Below are positions 16,726 through 21,759 of a stretch of 21,759 bases of DNA, piece by piece (position 1 is the stretch's first letter; each line of letters starts with the position of its first letter). The stretch comes from Chara braunii (lineage: Eukaryota; Streptophyta; Charophyceae; Charales; Characeae). The stretch lies in NCBI GenBank assembly GCA_003427395.1, contig BFEA01000489.1, positions 318,210 through 339,968 of the forward strand, in the 5' to 3' direction. A program made the position numbers and the translations under genes. Below the pieces are notes generated by a model. That model did not search any database. It saw only the letters and a list, made by a program, of their open reading frames with translations, and had not been told where the DNA came from.

Positions 16726-17264
16726 CTAACCGGTACTCTCCCCAAAGGTACGAGTAGAGAAGATCAGGTAGAGAGCGTCAGGCCTACGAGAAAGGGCGTC
16801 TACTACGCGATTGTAGTGGCCCTTTTTGTGTTTCAGTTCAAAGTCAAAGAGATCAATGAACTGGATATAGCGTGCAAGCTTGTCACTCAACTCCCTTTGG
16901 GTCTTCATCCACTGCAAGGTGGAGTGATCTGAGTAGATCTTGAAGTGCCTGCCCATGAGGAAATGTTTCCAATGCTTGAGCGTTGACATTAGAGCATACA
17001 ACTCTTTTTTGTATGTAGAGTTCTGCAGCTTCTTCACTTTGATTTTCTTACTCATGTACTCAACAGGCTGCAGACCATGCCCACTGTCCTGCTGAAGTAC
17101 CGCCCCAACCCCATACTAGCTAGCATTAGTAGTTAGCACGAAGGGCAAGGTAGGGTCCCTTAGCTTCCGAACAGGTGCACGCATCAAGGCCTCCTTGAGG
17201 CGTGTAAAAGCTTGCTGACAGTCTGATGTCCAAAGAAAGTGGGTGTCTTTCTTTATGGCGTCAG
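16726..17264 (-). pseudogene. pol: Element 2 pol: RNase H
   Basis: Entering from the RT side after a one-base frameshift at about 17264, the frame reads TDAIKKDTHFLWTSDCQQAF, then LPFVLTTNAS, a TAG at 17116-17118, YGVGAVLQQ, and EYMSKK into the open segment from 17055. That segment has STYKKELYALMSTLKHW with the catalytic Glu, IYSDHSTLQWM with a catalytic Asp, and VVDALSRR at the end. Asn replaces the first catalytic Asp (17125-17127), as in element 1. Confidence 0.88.
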
Positions 17265-18059
17265 TCAGGGTGCAGCAATAGCAGAGAAGTTCTTGACGAA
17301 CTTTTTGTAGTTGGAGGCAAGACCCAAGAATGACCGGACATCACGCACTGTGGTGGGTTGTGGCCAGTCCTGAATCGCAGCAACCTTAGTTGCTTCAGGA
17401 GCTAGCCCTTCCCCAGAGATTACATGTCCCAGATAAGTCACAGAAGTCACTCCAAAGGAGAACTTTTCCCTCTTGATCTTATACTAGGCGTCATCTAATG
17501 CCTGGAGAGCTAGAGCCAGATGTTGCGCATGCTCCTCGATAGATCGACTGAATACCAGGATGTCATCCAGGTATACGATTACAAATCTATCTAGGTAAGG
17601 CCGAAGTATGCGATGCATCTCTGTCTGGAATGTGCCAAGGGCATTGCAAAGACCGGAAGGCATGACCAGATACTCGTAAGTCCCGTATCTGGTTTTCAAG
17701 GCAGTCTTGTGGACATCGCCTTCAGCCATCTCAATCTGGTGGTAGCTAGATTTGAGATCGATCTTGCTGAAAATTGTGCAACCTTGCACCATGTCAAACA
17801 GATCATCAATCCTAGGAAGGGGCTCTGTCGACTTCTTAGTGATTTTGTTGAGACCCCGATAGTCTGTGCACATTCTGAATTCTCCATTTCCCTTTGGAAC
17901 AAAGATAATTGGAGCCCCAAATTCAGAAGTGCTCGGTCTGATCCAGCCCTTGTTGGTCAGGGTCTCAAGCTGTCTCCTGAGCTCATCGAGCTCAGCAGGT
18001 GACATCCTGTAGGTACGGCCCTCGGGAGGGACCGCACCTGGCAGGAGCTCAATCCTGTG
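17265..18059 (-). pseudogene. pol: Element 2 pol: reverse transcriptase, nearly complete
   Basis: From the TAG at 18060 the frame reads HRIELLPGAVPPEGRTYRMS, then the open RT segment 18005-17484: KGWIRPSTSEFGAPIIFVPK, FRMCTDYRGLN, SKIDLKSSYHQ with the first catalytic Asp, LVMPSGLCNALGTFQ, and VIVYLDDILVFSR with the catalytic YLDD pair. A single TAG at 17484-17486 interrupts it. The same frame then continues as VTYLGHVISGEG and the thumb/connection RDVRSFLGLASNYKKFVKNF to 17265. Compared with element 1 no domain is missing. RT copies element RNA into DNA; only nonsense mutations disable this one. Confidence 0.92.
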
Positions 18060-18663
18060 CTAGGTCTGCCGGTGGACACGTCCAGTCGTCTCCTGCATCA
18101 GGCTTGGGAACCGGTCCAAAACCTGTTGAATCGGTGAGGGACAAGGAGCAACATCCACACCAGTCTGTTTCACGTATGCGACAAACAGACGTGTGTGGGC
18201 AGTGTGGCGAGAGAGCTGGAAAAACTCTTGTGCTCTCAGACAATAGCAACTGCTGACTGTATGGTACTCATCAGCTAACACACAAGGCTGATAGTCCCCT
18301 CTATAGTCAGGGAGCTCTACCCTAGGGATCTGCCAGTTGATCCTAGGGTTAGTGGCCTCAAGCCACTGCATAGAGAAGACAAGATCAAAAGGCACATCAG
18401 GAAAAACATAGAAGTTCAGGCGCCTCCTAACCTTCTCCTGCTTGTCAAAGATAACCGGTAGGTTCTTGACAGTAGTAGTAATGCGGACTGTGGAAGAGTC
18501 CCCAATACGGACTTCTTGTGGCTGCAGCAACTTCACCAATCTCCCATCCAAGTGGGAGAGATGAAGTTCCGCGTGACCCCACCGTCTAGTAAGGCTTTGA
18601 TCCTGGCTCCCAAGATGGAGGGTCGCAGCAAGATGAGGTCTGATTTATGCTTCTTCTTTTCCT
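18060..18663 (-). pseudogene. pol: Element 2 pol: retropepsin-like protease
   Basis: The active-site segment ARIKALLDGGVTRNFIS lies at about 18607-18557, with D-G-G where D-S/T-G is usual. A one-base frameshift near 18545 follows. The rest runs in the frame 18551-18060: QPQEVRIGDSSTVRI, FYVFPDVPFDLVFSMQWLEA (the family's FD-x-x-LGM-x-WL position, with Phe-Ser replacing Leu-Gly) and a C-terminal extension leading to the RT. It ends at TAG 18060-18062. The apparent start at 18551 is TTG and is not a real start. Confidence 0.8.
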
Positions 18664-18862
18664 GCAAAGACAGGAAAAAATCAGCAAAAGTCTGACAGTC
18701 ATCTTCCTACCACGTCTCATCCAGGTCAGGGTCCACGTAAAGTGAAGGAACCTGATGCAGCAACTCCAACAGAGTCAGTGAGGGTAGATGCAGATTCAGA
18801 CTCGTCAGAATCTGAATGAACACAAGTGGAGGGAGCTGCTAGCTCCACTTCCCTCTGCTGGT

Positions 18863-19666
18863 CTAGTTTTTTGAACTAGAACGAGGTTTGCGAGGCATAT
18901 GGGGGCAGTCTTTCAGAAGTTGGTCCCCCTCGCAACGAAAACAAACCTCACGGTCCTTCCTCCTCTGCCATTGCCCCTCCTGGATCCTGACCGCTCTCCA
19001 GGGAAGGGTGGAAGGATCCATGGGGTTAACTAGCCAATGGACGTCTTGTGGTACATTAGGTCTCTGGGCCTGAGGGGAAGTGGCACACTTCCCTTTCCCC
19101 TTTTGACTGGCTGAGTTCTTGCTGCCACTGTTTTCCATCTTCCCTTTGAACATGGCAGCAAGGTTCTCAGCCAGGGCAAGAACGGCTGGCTCAACTGCTG
19201 ATACTGATGCAGTCTCAGATGGAGGACTGCCACGCTGAGATGCATCAGAATCAGAAACTGCATCAGCAGCCAACAGAGCATCCTTCTTCCTACGCTGTCC
19301 CCTGGAAGAGGGCCTCCTCCTTCCATCAGAAGGTTCCTGAACCTTGAGCCGAGACTCCAGGTCCAGGGCCGCTTTGCCAAAGGACCTCCAGTCCTTGTGG
19401 CCCTGAGAGTACAAAGCAATGGAGTAGTCTGGAGGCGCTGCGCTTAGGAAGTGAGTGAGCTGGTCAGACTCACTCATCTCCAGACCGGGTGTAGCAGTCA
19501 AGCTCTCAAACAGACTATAGAACTTGGAAAGGGAACCCTCAAACCTATGCGAACCCAGCAGCAGTATCTTATCTATTGCTTTTCGGCGCTTTGTAGGCAG
19601 TTGAGGGGTGTTCTGGGTCAGTTTAGGGCAATCCCAGATAAAATCAACTTGCGATTTTTCATTCAC
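18863..19666 (-). pseudogene. gag: Element 2 gag C-terminal two-thirds with altered zinc knuckle
   Basis: A 267-residue open segment. The N-terminal part is capsid-like (HRFEGSLSKFYSLFESLT, SDQLTHFLSAAPPDYSIALY, WRSFGKAALDLESRLK). A polar Ser/Lys/Arg linker follows, and the C-terminus has one zinc knuckle, CFRCEGDQLLKDC, with Gln in the place of the zinc-binding His. The upstream end is a stop near 19690 and I cannot trace gag further upstream with confidence, so the N-terminus is missing, frameshifted or short. Ends at 18863, about 200 bp before the protease. Gag would form the particle around the RNA. Confidence 0.82.
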
Positions 19667-19689
19667 AACCCAAAACCCTCATCTGAGTG

Positions 19690-20794
19690 CAATAACCCCA
19701 GAATTGATGTCAGATAGTTAGATAGGACGCGACCTTGGACTGTAAGTAGAAGGGTTAGAATAACGCAGAGAGTCGGTAGCAATTAACACAATCCAGTAAG
19801 CAACCAAGATGCAGTGAATTACTGGTGAAGCTATTTTTAGACTACTACTACTGACACTGGCACTGTAGGACCCTGTATGCCCCACTATCGGTGAGGCGAA
19901 GTACATATATCACTGTATCTGACTCGAAACATCAATCCCAGCAGAGCGCTTTCAGAAACTGACTCAATATTGAATTGCGATTCCAGGGTGACTGACAGAC
20001 TGAAATTCTGACGGACTGAACCTAAGATATGACAAACCCTAGTTGTCCCAAGCACAGGCTATGGCAGCTCAATATTTAGAATCCCATTGTCACTGACTAA
20101 TAGACCTTGAATTATCCAATTCCCAGGGTGTGCTGCATCGCAATACTGTAAAACAGTCAAAGAGATGCAATTTGAGACAGAGAGGGGGTCAAACAGAGTC
20201 AGTAAAAGTCAAAGTATAGGTAGGAGAAATAAATATGGCAGTCAGGCAGCGCGATTTTCAACTTTCACAAACTACAGACATCCAATTTCGATTCTTCAGT
20301 CTAATTACAACTATTAGACCCGCTACAAAGACTTGAGTAAGGAACACACTTACTTCAGGGCATAACACTTGAAAAAGAAGCTGAACTGGCTGTGGCTGCC
20401 ATCTCGCCAGTTTCTTCAATTCACTGTTCCTGGTGCTCCCATGTTCAAAATCTCATGAAACTTGGTGACACCGAAGCTCTTGATATGGCGATTAACTCCC
20501 ACTAGTTAGATTCACTGAATCTGGCCCAAAATTTGGAACTCGACATACCCCCAAGGTATCTCGCCACTAGCAGAGTCAACGCTTGGGTTAAAAATAGCCC
20601 CTCAGTGTTTCCCAGGCCACTAAGCACTAAACGGCCACCAATCTCTGTGTCATACCAACCTCCACACGCTCCTCGCCAACACTCTGTTGAACGTAGTACT
20701 CAAAATGCGATTCCACCATTAAACCCAACGCCAGAAGTTTTCAGGTAGTGATGACTCCTCAGTCCATCATCTCGCCACTGTCTGGGTCCGATCT
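19690..20794 (-). other. Element 2 leader, no clear gene
   Basis: About 1.1 kb between the primer site and the recognisable gag. Stops are frequent on both strands, and the sequence is AT-rich in places with no motif that I recognise. It probably holds the untranslated leader plus a decayed gag N-terminus. The plus-strand open frame at 20533-20748 looks incidental. Confidence 0.5.
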
Positions 20795-20806
20795 GCTCCG
20801 ATACCA
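20795..20806 (-). other. Element 2 primer-binding site, initiator-Met tRNA type
   Basis: On the minus strand TGGTATCGGAGC follows the LTR terminus ...CATTACA after two bases (GT). It matches the plant PBS TGGTATCAGAGC except for one A-to-G change. It fixes the orientation of the element and the inner boundary of the 5' LTR. Confidence 0.88.
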
Positions 20807-20808
20807 AC

Positions 20809-20985
20809 TGTAATGAACATGATTGTGTGTTGAAATTTTATCAACGCTTACTCACAGGAATTCCCGTACACGCCCATACATGCACAGAAGGAAGGGGAGA
20901 GGTAGTGGAGTGTCACATCGCCCAACAAAAGGAACGCAGCGGATGACTCAAGGGAGCGAAGTGACAGAATACACAACACAGTGAA
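20809..20985 (-). repeat. Element 2 5' LTR, 177-bp remnant
   Basis: Aligns base for base with 14051-14227 without gaps, with roughly 13 substitutions. Similarity stops abruptly at 20985/20986, where the other LTR continues TCCCTCCGCAC but this copy reads TGTAGCGGACCC. The rest of the LTR (about 880 bp) is either deleted or lies beyond an inserted element outside the window. Confidence 0.88.
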
Positions 20986-21759
20986 TGTAGCGGACCCACC
21001 AGGTGTGGTGCTCCGCTGGTGACAGAGATGGAGATGGAGGAAGAAGGAGGGAGCAAGGTGCACAGCGCAGCTCCCCACGCAAGACTCCAACGCACGTACT
21101 CCAAAATGTGCAAGTGAAGAATGAGACTGAAAACAGACAATGGCTGGGGTATACCCCAGCGGACTGACGGTGTCAGGCGGCCACAAGCAGTGCGCCGCCT
21201 GAGAACTGCAGTTTTGGGACTTAGCCTCAGGGACAAATCCGTGTTTTGATGGTAGTCTCGTATGACCAGGCAATAAAAATTAGGGGAACTCAGGGCAACC
21301 CTGATTTTGGGCGCACTGAGCCTTATGAGTAACCCTCAAAGATGGCGAGATGGGTGACCGGACTCGACATGTCTAGGGACTGTCATTTCCGACCGTTCAT
21401 AGGGTTAGACCCGGATTGACCTGCCGTGGAGAAGCATCAAGGGAGTTGACCTCGCTGCCACATTATGTAGCATACGACCGGGGCGAAATGGGGCCTTAAA
21501 TTTTTGACTATTTTAGTACCGTAATTAAAGATGGGAAGAGGGGTTAAGACCAGTAGGGGAGAAGGGAAAAACATAATATCCCTTAATTGCTTTATTTTTC
21601 ACAGCATTTAATTCTAGGGGGAATACCGTTGTTATTTTATTTTCTCGACAATTAAATTAAAAACATAGAAAAAGATTTTAAATCGTAAAAGAGAAAAGAA
21701 ACAAAAGGAATTCGGTCATTTATTTAAACTTTCCCGGGATTGAATTTTATGGAACTTAC
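20986..21759. other. Unidentified sequence truncating the element 2 5' LTR; candidate second insertion
   Basis: Starts TGTAGCGGACCC, so it could be the edge of another LTR element in plus orientation, but no second copy, PBS or coding domain is in the window. The first 220 bp hold three inverted repeats: 20990-21016 (GCGGA...TCCGC with an inner CCAC...GTGG), a perfect 18-bp palindrome at 21143-21160, and an 8-bp stem at 21174-21181/21194-21201. From about 21490 it becomes AT-rich. Open frames on the minus strand here have no recognisable features. Confidence 0.5.
21143..21160. other. Perfect 18-bp palindrome GCTGGGGTATACCCCAGC
   Basis: Exactly self-complementary with no spacer, 14 bp before a further 8-bp stem (CAGGCGGC / GCCGCCTG, 12-base loop). 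No function is assigned. Confidence 0.9.

Larger units (their letters stand above)
14051..20985 (-). mobile_element. Element 2: Ty3/gypsy chromovirus LTR retrotransposon, inactive, 5' LTR truncated
   Basis: On the minus strand the order from right to left is: 5' LTR fragment (20809-20985), tRNA-iMet primer site, leader, gag, protease, RT, RNase H, integrase, chromodomain, 3' LTR (14051-15109). The two LTR copies can be compared over 177 bp and are about 93% identical by eye. The pol proteins differ strongly from element 1 (for example GNGEFRMCTDYRGLN in RT), so this is a separate family. There are at least four in-frame nonsense codons and four frameshifts in pol. It lies tail-to-tail with element 1, separated by 767 bp. 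The left-side target duplication candidate is GAGGG at 14046-14050; the partner is not in the window. Confidence 0.9.

Noticed and set aside
20533-20748. Plus-strand ORF in the element 2 leader
   Set aside because: Opposite to the element, proline-rich, no motif, no start context; less protein-like than the antisense ORF in element 1.
21349-21359. 5S rRNA-like GATGGGTGACC
   Set aside because: Only about 11 bases match the 5S internal region; the flanks do not resemble 5S and no fold is apparent.
1-21759. CRISPR array, bacterial operon or prophage
   Set aside because: There are no regularly spaced repeats and no bacterial gene organisation; all recognisable proteins are eukaryotic retroelement proteins.

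Overview
This window looks like repeat-dense nuclear DNA from a large streptophyte genome (a land plant or charophyte alga). The evidence is two chromodomain-bearing Ty3/gypsy elements with plant-type initiator-Met tRNA primer sites, a plant-type LINE, CCCTAAA-like motifs and many microsatellites. Charophyte is only an impression from the style of the gag and LINE proteins; the species cannot be fixed from this sequence. I see no intact host gene. Nearly everything is a decaying mobile element or a fragment cut up by one.

Layout. 1-636: degenerate CCCTAAA-type DNA with a 150-bp tandem duplication, lying just beyond the 3' end of a LINE. 637-3482 (-): a 5'-truncated, mutated LINE (reverse-transcriptase C-terminus plus zf-RVT finger). 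It is split by a solo LTR at 1738-2785; removing the LTR and one copy of its 4-bp GCAT target duplication restores the LINE frame exactly. 3384-3450: a (TTC)n microsatellite at the LINE break point. 3655-4320 (-): a 221-residue open frame with a complete GIY-YIG nuclease signature. 4485-13283 (+): an 8.8-kb chromovirus (element 1) with both LTRs, PBS, gag, protease, RT, RNase H, integrase, chromodomain and polypurine tract, all present but disabled. 13284-14050 (-): an unrecognised ORF interrupted by a 390-bp poly(A)-tailed retroinsertion with a perfect 16-bp target duplication. 14051-20985 (-): a second chromovirus (element 2) from a different family, with a probable 1.06-kb 3' LTR and only 177 bp of its 5' LTR. 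20986-21759: unidentified DNA that cuts off that LTR and begins with three inverted repeats.

Relative history. The LINE predates the solo LTR inside it. On the minus strand, the broken ORF (stop at 13291-13293) lies 7 bp before the element 1 insertion, and the GIY-YIG frame lies about 165 bp beyond the other side. Before element 1 arrived, the two coding pieces were therefore neighbours on one strand and may belong to one gene or one mobile element. Element 2 sits exactly at the upstream edge of the same ORF. One locus thus appears to have taken at least three insertions.

No clearly new, intact biological system is present. The points most worth checking are the GIY-YIG frame and its broken neighbour, the antisense protein-like ORF inside element 1's leader, the telomere-like tail next to the LINE, the 4-bp target duplications and shared 12-bp LTR end, and the Asn at a catalytic RNase H position in both chromoviruses.
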